Shown here one piece after another: positions 50,908-59,702 of a DNA stretch of 64,000 bases (position 1 is the stretch's first letter; the number at the start of each line of letters is the position of its first letter). Both the position numbers and the translations under genes were made by a program. The notes under the pieces were generated by a model. It was given only the letters and a program-made list of their open reading frames with translations, had not been told where the DNA came from and made no database searches. The DNA lies in contig NZ_FZNW01000004.1 in assembly GCF_900188115.1 (NCBI RefSeq), positions 186,001 to 250,000 of the forward strand. The letters are read 5' to 3'. This stretch comes from Haloechinothrix alba (GTDB lineage Bacteria > Actinomycetota > Actinomycetes > Mycobacteriales > Pseudonocardiaceae).

Positions 50908-51057
50908 GGCCCGCCACGGGAAGATACTCCCGCCTACTGTTGTTATGGGTATCGACGGCGCGGTCGAACCACCGCGCACGCAGCGTGACCAACGACAAGT
51001 GCAAGCCGCTACGAAGCAGAGCCCGGCCACGGGGACGGGCACGTGTGGAGGATCCGA

Positions 51058-52230
51058 ATGTCACTGCCGCCGCTTGTTGAGCCGGCCACCGAGCTCACCA
51101 AGGAAGAGGTGGCCCGCTACAGCCGCCACCTGATCATTCCGGATGTCGGGGTCGAGGGGCAGAAGCGGCTGAAGAACGCCAAGGTCCTGGTGATCGGCGC
51201 GGGCGGGCTCGGAAGCCCGGCGCTGTTGTACCTCGCGGCGGCGGGAGTCGGCACGCTCGGCGTGATCGACTTTGACGTCGTCGACGAGTCGAACCTGCAG
51301 CGTCAGATCATCCACGGGCAGTCGGATGTGGGCCGCCCGAAGTCGGAGTCGGCGAAAGCCTCGGTCGCCGAGGTGAACCCGTTCGTCGACGTCGTGCTGC
51401 ACACCGAGCAGCTCACCAGCGACAACGCCTTGGACATCTTCCGGGGCTACGACCTGATCCTGGACGGCACCGACAACTTCGCCACCCGCTACCTGGTCAA
51501 CGACGCCGCGGTCATCCTGGGCATGCCCTACGTCTGGGGATCCATCTTCCGGTTCGAGGGGCAGGTCAGCGTCTTCTGGGAAGATGCGCCGAACGGCAAG
51601 GGCCTGAACTACCGTGATCTCTACCCTGAGCCGCCGCCACCGGGAATGGTTCCGTCCTGCGCGGAAGGCGGCGTGCTCGGCGTGCTGTGCGCCTCGATCG
51701 GATCGATCATGGTCAACGAGGCCATCAAGCTGATCACCGGCATCGGCGAGCCGCTGCTCGGTAGGCTGATCAGCTACGACGCGCTGGAGATGCGCTACCG
51801 CGAGGTCAAGATCCGCAAGGACCCGGAGACCCCGACGATCACCGAGTTGATCGACTACGACACGTTCTGCGGTGTGGTCAGCGCGGATGCTTCGGACGCC
51901 GCAGCGGGGCACACGATCACGCCTGCCGAGCTGAAGGGGAAGTTCGACGCGGCGGAGGACTTCGAGCTGATCGATGTCCGGGAGCCGCACGAGTACGACA
52001 TCGTCAACATCAAGGGCGCCAAGCTGATCCCGAAGGACCGGATCCTGTCCGGCGAGGCATTGGCCGAGCTGCCGCAGGGCAAGCCGATCGTGCTGCACTG
52101 CAAGACGGGCGGCCGTTCGGCCGAGGCGCTCGCGGCACTGCACAAGGCGGGTTTCTCCGACGCAACGCACCTCGGTGGCGGGGTCGTCGGGTGGGCCAAC
52201 GAGATCGATCCGAGCCTGCCCACCTACTGA
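51058..52230 (+). CDS. moeZ: MoeZ/MoeB adenylyltransferase-sulfurtransferase
   Basis: 390 residues. N-terminal E1-like domain (about 1-250): RYSRHLIIPDVGVEGQKRL, VIGAGGLGSPALLYLAAAG ATP loop, DFDVVDESNLQRQI, GTDNFATRYLVNDA, and PSCAEGGVLGVLCASIG with the conserved Cys. A rhodanese domain follows (290-390) with the active-site C in H-C-K-T-G-G-R-S-A. The fused form adenylates and thiocarboxylates small sulfur-carrier proteins (MoaD, ThiS, CysO), linking Mo-cofactor, thiamine and cysteine synthesis. Mo-cofactor is needed by the nitrate reductase downstream. Start ATG 51058 has GGAGGA ahead; M. tuberculosis homologue Rv3206c. Confidence 0.93.
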   Translation: MSLPPLVEPATELTKEEVARYSRHLIIPDVGVEGQKRLKNAKVLVIGAGGLGSPALLYLAAAGVGTLGVIDFDVVDESNLQRQIIHGQSDVGRPKSESAKASVAEVNPFVDVVLHTEQLTSDNALDIFRGYDLILDGTDNFATRYLVNDAAVILGMPYVWGSIFRFEGQVSVFWEDAPNGKGLNYRDLYPEPPPPGMVPSCAEGGVLGVLCASIGSIMVNEAIKLITGIGEPLLGRLISYDALEMRYREVKIRKDPETPTITELIDYDTFCGVVSADASDAAAGHTITPAELKGKFDAAEDFELIDVREPHEYDIVNIKGAKLIPKDRILSGEALAELPQGKPIVLHCKTGGRSAEALAALHKAGFSDATHLGGGVVGWANEIDPSLPTY

Positions 52231-52338
52231 CGTCCCGGCCGTGACCGCCCACCGGGAGGCCTTACCGCCCACGGGTGGGGTGGTCGCCCGGGCGGGCCGG
52301 GCGTGACGGAGGGTTGGTGAACGCGGGCACCACACCAC

Positions 52339-52344
52339 TACAGT
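52339..52344 (+). promoter_or_regulatory. -10 hexamer TACAGT of a leaderless gene
   Basis: TACAGT ends 7 bases before the GTG at 52352, with no ribosome-binding sequence. Confidence 0.4.
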
Positions 52345-52351
52345 CCTGGGA

Positions 52352-53185
52352 GTGCGCGAGCAACCATCGCAGGACCGTGTCGAACCCTTCGCACGCCCGG
52401 CCCGGCACATCTGCTCGGCCTTCGGCGCCGATCCCGACTCGCTCGAGTTCGCCGGGGGCGACGGGACGTGGCGGAGCGGCTCGATCGTGCTCCGGTCGGT
52501 CGTCGACCAGCTCGAGTCGACCTGGGTGGCGCGTGCACTGAACTCGGTCGACATCCCCGGTGTGCGCATCGCCCGGCCGCTGCGGGCCACGGACGGGCGG
52601 CAGATCATCGGCGGCTGGGTCGCCTACCGCGATATCGCCGACGAGCCGGGTGAGGTCCGCAGGCCCCGGCTCGACGAGGTGGTTCTGACCTCGGTGAAGC
52701 TGCACCGTGCACTCACCGGTGTCCCCCGCCCGGAGTTCTTGCGGCGCCGCGCGGGCGTTTGGGCGCGAGCGGACCGGATGGCATGGGGCGAGGAGGAGGC
52801 CGAGCTGGCCGAGGGCGCGGGCGGCCGCTGGTTCGAGATCCTCGCGGCGTCCGCACGCCCCGTGACACTCCCGGACCAGCTGGTGCACGCCGACCTGTAC
52901 CGGAGCCTGCGATGGGTGGACGGTGCGGGACCGGTCGTGCTGGATTTCCGCCCCTTCTACCGCCCCGCGGAGTGGGCGACCGCGCTGGTGGTCGTCGACG
53001 CCATAGCCGAGGGTGCAGCGGGTGTCGGCCTCGCCCAAGGGTGGTCCCACCTGCCCGAGTGGCCCCAGATGCTGCTGCGTGCGGTGCTGTTCCGGCTGGC
53101 GACGCACGCGCTCGATCCCGTGTCCGGGCAGTCCACGCTGGACGGCTTGCGTTCGGCGGCCGGTATCGTCAGCGAGCTGGTGTAG
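52352..53185 (+). CDS. TIGR02569 family protein (Rv3205c-like)
   Basis: 277 residues. Actinobacteria-restricted family with an aminoglycoside-phosphotransferase-like pattern: EFAGGDGTWRSGSIVLRSV, IIGGWVAYRDIADEPGE, the H-A-D-L-Y-R-S catalytic-loop-like stretch near 178, and VVLDFRPFYRPAEW in place of the DFG-like motif. The kinase function is unproven. It follows moeZ by 121 bp, as in Rv3206c-Rv3205c. GTG 52352 lies 7 bases after TACAGT. The stop TAG (53183-53185) is the first three bases of the TAGGGCGTGTCT motif seen at dapC, so the end of the gene touches a repeat end. Confidence 0.83.
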   Translation: MREQPSQDRVEPFARPARHICSAFGADPDSLEFAGGDGTWRSGSIVLRSVVDQLESTWVARALNSVDIPGVRIARPLRATDGRQIIGGWVAYRDIADEPGEVRRPRLDEVVLTSVKLHRALTGVPRPEFLRRRAGVWARADRMAWGEEEAELAEGAGGRWFEILAASARPVTLPDQLVHADLYRSLRWVDGAGPVVLDFRPFYRPAEWATALVVVDAIAEGAAGVGLAQGWSHLPEWPQMLLRAVLFRLATHALDPVSGQSTLDGLRSAAGIVSELV

Positions 53186-53210
53186 GGCGTGTCTGTCAAC
53201 CCCGCGCACC
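53183..53210. repeat. Repeat-end motif, third copy
   Basis: TAGGGCGTGTCTGTCAACC and the following bases match the left end at 13172-13199 at 24 of 28 positions. No paired inverted end is recognised within the 130 bp to the nasC start. Confidence 0.5.
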
Positions 53211-53237
53211 GCGCGAGCGGCACACCGCGCGTGAGAT

Positions 53238-53253
53238 GTTAAGTCGCCGAAAC
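53238..53253 (+). promoter_or_regulatory. GlnR-type box before the nitrate reductase gene
   Basis: GTTAA-N6-GAAAC, one mismatch to the GTnAC-N6-GAAAC half-pair of actinobacterial GlnR boxes, 62-77 bp upstream of the ATG at 53315. Nitrogen control of nitrate assimilation by GlnR is well established in the group; this site is inferred. Confidence 0.5.
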
Positions 53254-53314
53254 CTCGATGCGCCTGCCTGTAACACCCCGTGGCTACGGTCGGTCGGGAA
53301 CGAGGGAGGCGCCC

Positions 53315-55456
53315 ATGCAGACGGACCAACCCGCTGAGGTGCAGGCCGCGGCGCTCGGGAGTGCCCGAACGCACTGTCCCTACTGCGCGCTGCAGTGCGG
53401 GATGTCGGTGGAGGCCACGCAGGGCGCGGTCACGGTGGCCCCACGGGAGTTCCCGACCAACGGTGGCGGCCTGTGCCAGAAGGGCTGGACGTCCGCGGCG
53501 CTTCTGGACTCCCCCGCGCGCCTGACCACCCCGCTCGTGCGCGAGCGGGGGCAGCTTCACCCGGCAGGCTGGGACGAGGCCCTGGACACCGTCGCCGCAC
53601 GGCTGGGCCGGATCGGTGCCGAGCACGGGGCGGACGCGGTCGGCGTGTTCGGTGGCGGAGGGTTGACCAACGAGAAGTGCTACGCGCTCGGCAAGTTCGC
53701 CCGCGTGGCGCTGGGTACCGCGAACATCGACTACAACGGGCGGTTCTGCATGTCCTCGGCTGCGGCCGCCGGCACGAGGGCGTTCGGCATGGACCGCGGT
53801 ATGCCCTTCCCGGTGACCGACCTCGCGGACGCGGACGCGATCCTGCTCGCGGGGGCGAACCCGGTCGAGACCATGCCCCCGTTCGCCCAGCACCTCAGCG
53901 GAGCGAGCGGCTGCGAGGGGCTGGTCGTGGTCGACCCTCGCCGGACGCCGACCGCGGCGCGCGCGAACCTGCACCTGCAGCCTGCCCCCGGAACCGACCT
54001 CGCACTCGCGCTGGGGATCCTGCACGCGGCCGTCGCGGAGGGGCATCTCGACACCGAGTACGTGCGCACGCGCACCGACGAGTTCGACCCAGCCTGGCAG
54101 CAGGCCGCGTCCTGGTGGCCGGAACGGGTGGAGCGGATCACCGGGGTCGCGGCGGCCGACCAGCGCCGGGCGGCCGCGATGCTGTCCGGGGCCCGCAACG
54201 CCTACGTGCTCACCGCGCGGGGCACGGAGCAGCACGCGGACGGTACGGACACGGTCTCCGGCTGGATCAACCTCGCCCTGGCGCTCGGTCTGCCCGGCCG
54301 TGCCGGATCCGGCTACGGCTGCCTGACCGGTCAGGGTAACGGCCAGGGCGGGCGGGAGCACGGCCAGAAGTCGGACCAGCTGCCCGGCTACCGCAGGATC
54401 GACGATGCGGCGTCCCGCGAGCACGTGGCCCGCCAGTGGGGAATCGCGCCGGACGAGCTACCAGGAGCGGGCCCGTCGGCGTACGAGCTGCTCGACGCCC
54501 TCGGCACCGAGCACGGCGTGAAGGCCCTGCTTGTCTTCGGAAGCAACGTCGCCGTCTCCGCACCCGGGGCCGACCGTGTGACCAACCGCCTCGCCGAGCT
54601 GGACTTCCTCGCCGTAGCGGACATCGTGCTGTCCGAGACCGCTGCCATGGCCGATGTGGTGTTCCCTGTCACGCAGTGGGCAGAGGAGGACGGCACGATG
54701 ACCAACCTGGAAGGCAGGGTGCTGCTGCGGCGCAAGGCCGTCGACCCGCCTGCAGGCGTGCGCAGTGACCTCGAGGTGCTCGGCGGGCTCGCCACGCGGC
54801 TCGGCCGGCCGCCCGAGGCCTTCCCCTGCGAGCCGCAACGCGTCTTCGACGAGCTTCGCCGCGTCTCGGCAGGAGGCGTCGCCGACTACTCGGGTATCAC
54901 CTACGAACGCCTGCGCGACGGTGTTGCGCTGCACTGGCCGGTCCCGGACACGGACCATCCCGGCACCCCGCGACCGTTCCTGGACCGGTTCGCCCACCCG
55001 GACGGTCGCGCGCGGTTCGTGCCCGTGACCTACTCGGGGCCCGCCGAGGAAACCGACGAGGACTACCCACTGCTCGCGACCACAGGGCGACTGCTCGCGC
55101 ACTACCAGTCGGGAGCGCAGACCAGGAACGTCGATGAGCTGATGGCCGTCGACGGCGAGATGTTCGTGGAGGTGCACCCGGACACGGCACGCCGTTTCGA
55201 CCTGTCCGACGGCGAGGCCGCGACGGTGACCTCGCGACGGGGCACGGTCCACGCTGTGGTGCGCTGCGTGGCGTCGATGCGTATGGACACCGTGTTCCTG
55301 CCGTTCCATTTCCCCGACGACAACCGCGCGAACCTGGTAACCAGCACAGCGCTGGACCCGGTGAGCGGGATGCCCGAGTTCAAGGTCTGCGCGGTGCGCC
55401 TTGGCCGTCACCGCGGTACCGGCAGGCAGGCGAGCGCGAGGCAGGAGGTCGCATGA
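53315..55456 (+). CDS. nasC: Assimilatory nitrate reductase catalytic subunit, molybdopterin oxidoreductase
   Basis: 713 residues. [4Fe-4S] binding by C21, C24, C28 and C54 (H-C-P-Y-C-A-L-Q-C and G-L-C-Q-K-G). Mo-bis-MGD ligand Cys145 in N-G-R-F-C-M-S-S, as in NasA/NarB. Further molybdopterin segments are DAVGVFGGGGLTNEKCYALGKFARV and GCLTGQGNGQGGREHGQKSDQLPGYR. The C-terminal domain is the molydopterin-dinucleotide-binding barrel (LLATTGRLLAHYQSGAQTRN). It reduces nitrate to nitrite in the cytoplasm; no Tat signal. ATG 53315 has GAGGGAGG upstream; an upstream extension to 53258 lacks that box. The stop overlaps the flavoprotein gene by 4 bp. Confidence 0.92.
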   Translation: MQTDQPAEVQAAALGSARTHCPYCALQCGMSVEATQGAVTVAPREFPTNGGGLCQKGWTSAALLDSPARLTTPLVRERGQLHPAGWDEALDTVAARLGRIGAEHGADAVGVFGGGGLTNEKCYALGKFARVALGTANIDYNGRFCMSSAAAAGTRAFGMDRGMPFPVTDLADADAILLAGANPVETMPPFAQHLSGASGCEGLVVVDPRRTPTAARANLHLQPAPGTDLALALGILHAAVAEGHLDTEYVRTRTDEFDPAWQQAASWWPERVERITGVAAADQRRAAAMLSGARNAYVLTARGTEQHADGTDTVSGWINLALALGLPGRAGSGYGCLTGQGNGQGGREHGQKSDQLPGYRRIDDAASREHVARQWGIAPDELPGAGPSAYELLDALGTEHGVKALLVFGSNVAVSAPGADRVTNRLAELDFLAVADIVLSETAAMADVVFPVTQWAEEDGTMTNLEGRVLLRRKAVDPPAGVRSDLEVLGGLATRLGRPPEAFPCEPQRVFDELRRVSAGGVADYSGITYERLRDGVALHWPVPDTDHPGTPRPFLDRFAHPDGRARFVPVTYSGPAEETDEDYPLLATTGRLLAHYQSGAQTRNVDELMAVDGEMFVEVHPDTARRFDLSDGEAATVTSRRGTVHAVVRCVASMRMDTVFLPFHFPDDNRANLVTSTALDPVSGMPEFKVCAVRLGRHRGTGRQASARQEVA

Positions 55457-56925
55457 ACGCCACAGCCCGACGGCCGCGCAAGGTCGTGATCGCCGGTTAC
55501 GGGATGGCGGGGGCGCGCCTTGCCGAGAACATCCGCGCCCGTGACCCGCGTGGGGAGCGGCTGTCCGTCACGGTGGTCGGCGCCGAGCGGCATGCTGCCT
55601 ATAACAGGGTGTTGCTGTCCTCGGTCGTGGCCGGGACCCTCCCGCGGGATGCGGTGACGTTGCATCCGGAGTCATGGGCCGCCGAGCACGACGTGACCCT
55701 GCGGGTCGGCGCGACCGTGCGCGGGATCGACACCGCGGCACGCACGGTGAGCGTGCATGACCCCGGCGGCGGGCCCACGGCACTGGACTACGACGCACTG
55801 GTGCTTGCCCAGGGCAGCTCGCCGTGGATCCCGCCGGTGGACGGGTTGGTCCACGAGGACGGCTCCCTCGCCCCGGGAGTCTGCGCGTTTCGCACCCTGG
55901 ACGACTGCGAGGAGATCGCAGGCCGGGCGCGCGCCGGCACCCCGGTTGCGGTGCTCGGCGGAGGGCTGCTCGGCATCGAGGCCGCACGGGGACTGGCAGG
56001 CCGCGGGTGCAGGGTCACGGTGGTCCATCCGCACTCCCACGTGATGGAGCGGCAGCTCGACCGGGGAGCCGGGGACGTGCTCGCCGGGACGCTCGCCGGG
56101 TACGGTATCGAGTTCCGCACGGGCACGACCGCTGCCAGGTACGTGCCCGGGGACGGGGTCAAGCTCGATGACGGCGGTTACGTACCCGCGGATCTGGTGG
56201 TCGTCTCGGCCGGGGTGCGGCCGGAGACCGGGCTCGCCGCGAGCGCCGGCCTCGCGGTCGACAGGGGCATCCTCGTGGACGACTGTATGCGTACCAGCGA
56301 TCCCCGGGTGCACGCCATCGGTGACTGTGCTCAGCACCCCGGCACACCTCCGGGGCTCGTACAGCCGGCATGGGACCAGGCCGGGGTGCTCGCGGACCTG
56401 CTCACAGGGGCCGACAGCGCGGGCCGCTACCGGGGGACGGCCGCCGTTACCCGGCTGAAGGCCAGCGGGGTGGACCTGGCCTCGTTCGGCGACGTCGGCT
56501 CCGAGCCGGACTCACCGGAGGCCGAGGTGGTGTGTCTGAACGACCCGGCGCGGGGCCGTTACGCCAAGCTCGTCCTGCGCGACGACCTGGTCACCGGTGG
56601 GGTGCTGCTCGGCGTCCCGGATGCGGCGGCGAACGTCGCGCACCACTACACGCACCGTACGCCTGCGCCTGCCGACCGCCTGGCGTTCCTGCTCGGCCGC
56701 GCGCTGCCCGAGGAGGCCGTGCGCGCACCCAGCCCGGCCAGCATGCCTGGCTCGGTCACGGTGTGCGAGTGCAACAACGTGCCCAAGTCCGGGCTGGTCG
56801 ATGCGTGGCGCCGCGGCGCGCGCTCGGTCGCGGGTCTGGCCGAGGCGACGCGGGCGACCACGGGATGCGGCAGCTGCACCGGCCTGGTGCGCGGTATCGC
56901 GGACTGGCTGGAGTCCACCGAATGA
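55453..56925 (+). CDS. FAD/[2Fe-2S] electron-transfer partner of nitrate reductase
   Basis: 490 residues. FAD-binding V-I-A-G-Y-G-M-A-G-A-R at residues 12-22 and an NAD(P)-binding loop VAVLGGGLLGIEAARGLAGRG, then HAIGDCAQHPGTPPG. The C-terminal BFD-type [2Fe-2S] domain (about 425-490) has V-C-E-C-N-N-V and T-G-C-G-S-C. This is the N-terminal half of NirB-type reductases without the sirohaem part, as in the NasB electron-transfer subunit of assimilatory nitrate reductases, feeding NADH electrons to NasC. It is coupled to nasC by a 4-bp overlap. Its last 280 bp lie opposite the frameshift tail of the gene on the other strand. Confidence 0.88.
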   Translation: MNATARRPRKVVIAGYGMAGARLAENIRARDPRGERLSVTVVGAERHAAYNRVLLSSVVAGTLPRDAVTLHPESWAAEHDVTLRVGATVRGIDTAARTVSVHDPGGGPTALDYDALVLAQGSSPWIPPVDGLVHEDGSLAPGVCAFRTLDDCEEIAGRARAGTPVAVLGGGLLGIEAARGLAGRGCRVTVVHPHSHVMERQLDRGAGDVLAGTLAGYGIEFRTGTTAARYVPGDGVKLDDGGYVPADLVVVSAGVRPETGLAASAGLAVDRGILVDDCMRTSDPRVHAIGDCAQHPGTPPGLVQPAWDQAGVLADLLTGADSAGRYRGTAAVTRLKASGVDLASFGDVGSEPDSPEAEVVCLNDPARGRYAKLVLRDDLVTGGVLLGVPDAAANVAHHYTHRTPAPADRLAFLLGRALPEEAVRAPSPASMPGSVTVCECNNVPKSGLVDAWRRGARSVAGLAEATRATTGCGSCTGLVRGIADWLESTE

Positions 56926-57905
56926 GGGCTGGGGGCTATGTACGCGAGCGGGGCCGGGCGGCCCAGGTCCGTACGAGCAGCCCCCCCTGCCGCGGCAAGC
57001 GAACCGGCCGCGAACACCTCGACGCCGTTGACCTCGGAAGGCGCGGGATGCGGCAGTGCCGTCGCCGAGCCCGGGCGCGCCGAGCCCCCGGGGGCCGCGC
57101 CGCCGGACTCCTCCTGCCCGAGCAGCCCGAACTCCGGGACGTGGCTTTCGCTGTCGGGCGCGGAAACGTCCGCGACGAGCGCGTCGAACATCGCGTCGGA
57201 GCCGGTTTCCGGGCCGGTTTCCGAGCCCGGCGGGTCCGGGGCGGCGCCGGGTAACGGCGGCGACGGACGGGAGCCGGAGGATACGGCTCCGAACCGGCTG
57301 CCGTCCCCGTTCGCGGTCGCAGCGGGTGCTGGCCCGGCGGAGGGACTCGCCGACGGGGTCGCCGTGTCCGGCTCGGACCCCGCGGGCTTCGTGGACCCCG
57401 TGGGCTCGGTAGTCGTGCTGGGTTCGGTGGGCGTGGGTTCCGGCGAGTGGCTCGGCTCGGGTTCGCCGGCCTCACCGGTGTCCGTGGGCTCGGTGGTCTC
57501 GGTGGGCTCGGGATCGTCCGTCTCGCCGGGTTCCGTGGTCCTTGTGGGCTCGGGCTCGCCGGTTTCGGTCGGCTCGGGTTCCGTGGTCCCTGTGGTCTCG
57601 CTGGACTCGGGTTCGGTGGTGCCCGTGGGTTCGGTGGTGCCCGTGGGTTCGGTGGTGCCCGTGGGTTCGGTGGGCTCCGTGGCCCCGCCGGACGTGGGTT
57701 GCGCGGTCTCGCTGCCCTCCGGGTCCGGCTCGCTGTCGCCCGGGGTAGCCGGCGTGGAGGTCCCCGTGCGGGTCTCCGCCTGCGTCTCCTGATCGGCCCC
57801 CGCGGCGCCGATCGCGGCCACGGTGGTCCCGAGCCCCACCCCCAGCGCGAGTGCCAGCGCGGCCCCGTAGTTGAGCACCACCCGCTGCACGCGTCGTACG
57901 CGCAT
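56646..57905 (-). CDS. Secreted Thr/Pro/Glu-rich protein, probable frameshift near the 3' end
   Basis: 419 residues as read. An N-terminal signal peptide (residues 1-36, RRVQRVVLNYGAALALALGVG) is followed by a disordered Thr/Glu/Pro/Ser region with repeats of T-E-P-T-G-T and P-E-P-T. A C-terminal part has few features. The last 100 residues overlap the nitrate-reductase partner gene (56646-56925) and look random. At a G7 run (56981-56987, minus strand) deletion of one base would give a hydrophobic C-terminal segment, SLAAAGGLLV, a basic end RTWAARPRSRT and a stop at 56936, a convincing cell-surface-anchor end only 10 bp from the neighbouring stop. So the true end is probably 56936. ATG 57905 has GGGGG ahead. 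Confidence 0.6.
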   Translation of the reverse strand: MRVRRVQRVVLNYGAALALALGVGLGTTVAAIGAAGADQETQAETRTGTSTPATPGDSEPDPEGSETAQPTSGGATEPTEPTGTTEPTGTTEPTGTTEPESSETTGTTEPEPTETGEPEPTRTTEPGETDDPEPTETTEPTDTGEAGEPEPSHSPEPTPTEPSTTTEPTGSTKPAGSEPDTATPSASPSAGPAPAATANGDGSRFGAVSSGSRPSPPLPGAAPDPPGSETGPETGSDAMFDALVADVSAPDSESHVPEFGLLGQEESGGAAPGGSARPGSATALPHPAPSEVNGVEVFAAGSLAAAGGAARTDLGRPAPLAYIAPSPHSVDSSQSAIPRTRPVQLPHPVVARVASARPATERAPRRHASTSPDLGTLLHSHTVTEPGMLAGLGARTASSGSARPSRNARRSAGAGVRCV

Positions 57906-58263
57906 ACCCGACCCCCACTGCGGTTGTGTCGCGCGGGCCCGCGCCGCGTGCGGGGCCCGTCCGTGTACGGCCCCATTGTGCCGACGCGGAACGTCCATGA
58001 CAGCCGACCATGGTCGGGATCTGTGAACTCGCTCAGGCACGCCACAACAAACCGGCGGCGCGTTGTCGGTGAGCGCGAACTCGGGGCGTGCAGCGCCCGG
58101 TCGTCCGAACGCACTGCGGCGCGACTCCGCTGTGCGCAAGGTGTAGCACCGTCGCCATCGCGACAACGTCGCCGTGAAACAGCAGGCCCATAGCGTGACG
58201 TCGAGCTTGTGATCGGACGTGCCCGGCACCCGACTGCCGCGTCGGGGCACAGGAGGTGTGGAG
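57906..58263. other. 358-bp divergent region between the secreted protein and narK
   Basis: No ORF accepted. Contains the 14-bp palindrome at 58004-58017 and a ribosome site (AGGAGG) for narK. A GAAAC at 58176 lacks the GTnAC partner, so no clean GlnR box is seen here. Confidence 0.5.
58004..58017. promoter_or_regulatory. Perfect 14-bp palindrome CCGACCATGGTCGG
   Basis: Lies 100 bp upstream of the secreted-protein start and 247 bp upstream of narK. A candidate operator; no binding protein is assignable. Confidence 0.35.
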
Positions 58264-59655
58264 ATGACCACCGTCATCGAGCCAGCGGTCGAGCAGCGCG
58301 TGACCGGACGGAAGGGCCGGTGGATCGATCACTGGGAGCCCGAGGACCCGGCGTTCTGGCGACGTACCGGGCGGCGCGTCGCGAACAGGAACCTGGCGTT
58401 CTCGATCCTCGCGGAGAACATCGGGTTCAGTGTCTGGGTGCTGATGAGCATCGTGGTCGTCAACCTCGGCGCCGTCGGGTTCGACTTCGGCGTCGGCCAG
58501 ACGTTCTGGCTGCTGATCGTGCCGAACCTGGTGGGTGCCGTACTGCGGCTGCCGTACACGTTCGCCATCCCGAGGTTCGGCGGGCGCGCGTTCACCACCG
58601 CCAGCGCACTCCTGCTGATGATCCCCTGCCTGATGCTGGCGTACGCGGTGACCAGCCCGGGTACGCCGTACTGGTTCTTCCTGCTCACCGCTGCCGCCAT
58701 GGGCTTCGGCGGCGGCAACTTCTCCTCGTCGATGGCCAATATCTCGTTCTTCTTCCCGGAGCGGAAGAAGGGGATCGCCCTGGGGCTGAACGCGGCAGCA
58801 GGAAACCTCGGTGTCGCGGTCACGCAACTCGTCGTGCCGGTCGTGATCACCATGGGCACCGGGATCAACCTGGCCTACGCCGCGCTGATGTGGATGCCGC
58901 TGATCGTGGTGGCCGCGGCGTGCGCGTGGCTGTTCATGGACAGCATCAGCTCCGCGCGGCCGGACGGCGTCTCGTACCGGAACGCGATGAGCAACAAGCA
59001 CACGTGGGTGATGTCGATCCTCTACATCGGAACCTTCGGCTCGTTCATCGGGTTCTCCTTCGCGTTCCCCACGTTGATCGGGCTGGCCTTCGGCGAGTTC
59101 ACGTCCTTCGTCGGGCTCGCGTTCCTCGGTGCCCTGATCGGAGCGGTGACGCGGCCGCTCGGTGGCTGGCTCGCGGACAGGGCCGGTGGTGCTGCGGTGA
59201 CCGTGGCCGTATTCGCGGGGCTGGGCGCCGCTTCGCTCAGCGTGCTGCTGAGCGTGGCCGTGGACAGCTTCGCACTGTTCTTCGGCTCGTTCATCGTGTT
59301 GTTCGTGCTGACCGGGCTCGGCAACGGCTCGACGTACCGGATGATCCCGCTGATCTTCTCCGCGGAAGCCCGGGCACGGGCGGCAGGCTCCGGGGAGGAT
59401 CTCGACGTCGCCTTGCACGCCGCCAAGCGGCAGGGCGGTGCGGTGGTCGGCGTGGCGGGCGCCGTCGGAGCCTTCGGGGGCGTGCTCGTGAACCTGTCGT
59501 TCAACTACTCGCTCGACAAGGCAGGCACGCTCACGCCCGCCCTGCTCGTACTGGTCGGCTTCTACACCGTGTGCCTGGTTACGACGTGGTGGTTCTACCT
59601 GCGTACCCGGGTGGCCGTCGGGCGGTACCCGAGCCTGTCCTACGCCAGGGTGTGA
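58264..59655 (+). CDS. narK: Nitrate/nitrite transporter NarK family
   Basis: 463 residues, 12 predicted membrane helices (first at about 48-68, ILAENIGFSVWVLMSIVVVN). Family features: the N-terminal cytoplasmic W-I-D-H-W-x-P-E-D-P-x-F-W motif (residues 20-33), G-G-G-N-F-S-S-S-M-A-N-I-S-F-F-F nitrate-signature in helix 5, and NLGVAVTQLVVPVVI. It takes nitrate in (or exchanges nitrate/nitrite) across the cytoplasmic membrane, supplying the assimilatory reductase. ATG 58264 has AGGAGG 9 bases ahead. It precedes nirB by 130 bp and is divergent from the secreted-protein gene. Confidence 0.92.
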   Translation: MTTVIEPAVEQRVTGRKGRWIDHWEPEDPAFWRRTGRRVANRNLAFSILAENIGFSVWVLMSIVVVNLGAVGFDFGVGQTFWLLIVPNLVGAVLRLPYTFAIPRFGGRAFTTASALLLMIPCLMLAYAVTSPGTPYWFFLLTAAAMGFGGGNFSSSMANISFFFPERKKGIALGLNAAAGNLGVAVTQLVVPVVITMGTGINLAYAALMWMPLIVVAAACAWLFMDSISSARPDGVSYRNAMSNKHTWVMSILYIGTFGSFIGFSFAFPTLIGLAFGEFTSFVGLAFLGALIGAVTRPLGGWLADRAGGAAVTVAVFAGLGAASLSVLLSVAVDSFALFFGSFIVLFVLTGLGNGSTYRMIPLIFSAEARARAAGSGEDLDVALHAAKRQGGAVVGVAGAVGAFGGVLVNLSFNYSLDKAGTLTPALLVLVGFYTVCLVTTWWFYLRTRVAVGRYPSLSYARV

Positions 59656-59702
59656 GCAGTTCCGTCGAGGTCACGGCCCCGCGCGGGCATCGCGCGCGGA
59701 TG

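Noticed and set aside
52262-54424. 720-codon minus-strand ORF
   Set aside because: Antisense to the TIGR02569 and nitrate reductase genes.
56938-57792. 284-codon plus-strand ORF opposite the secreted protein
   Set aside because: The minus strand has a clear signal peptide and ribosome site; the plus frame is only the Val/Ser/Gly complement of Thr/Glu/Pro codons.
58165-58180. Possible GlnR box before narK (GAAAC at 58176)
   Set aside because: The partner half 11 bases upstream reads AACGT rather than GTnAC.
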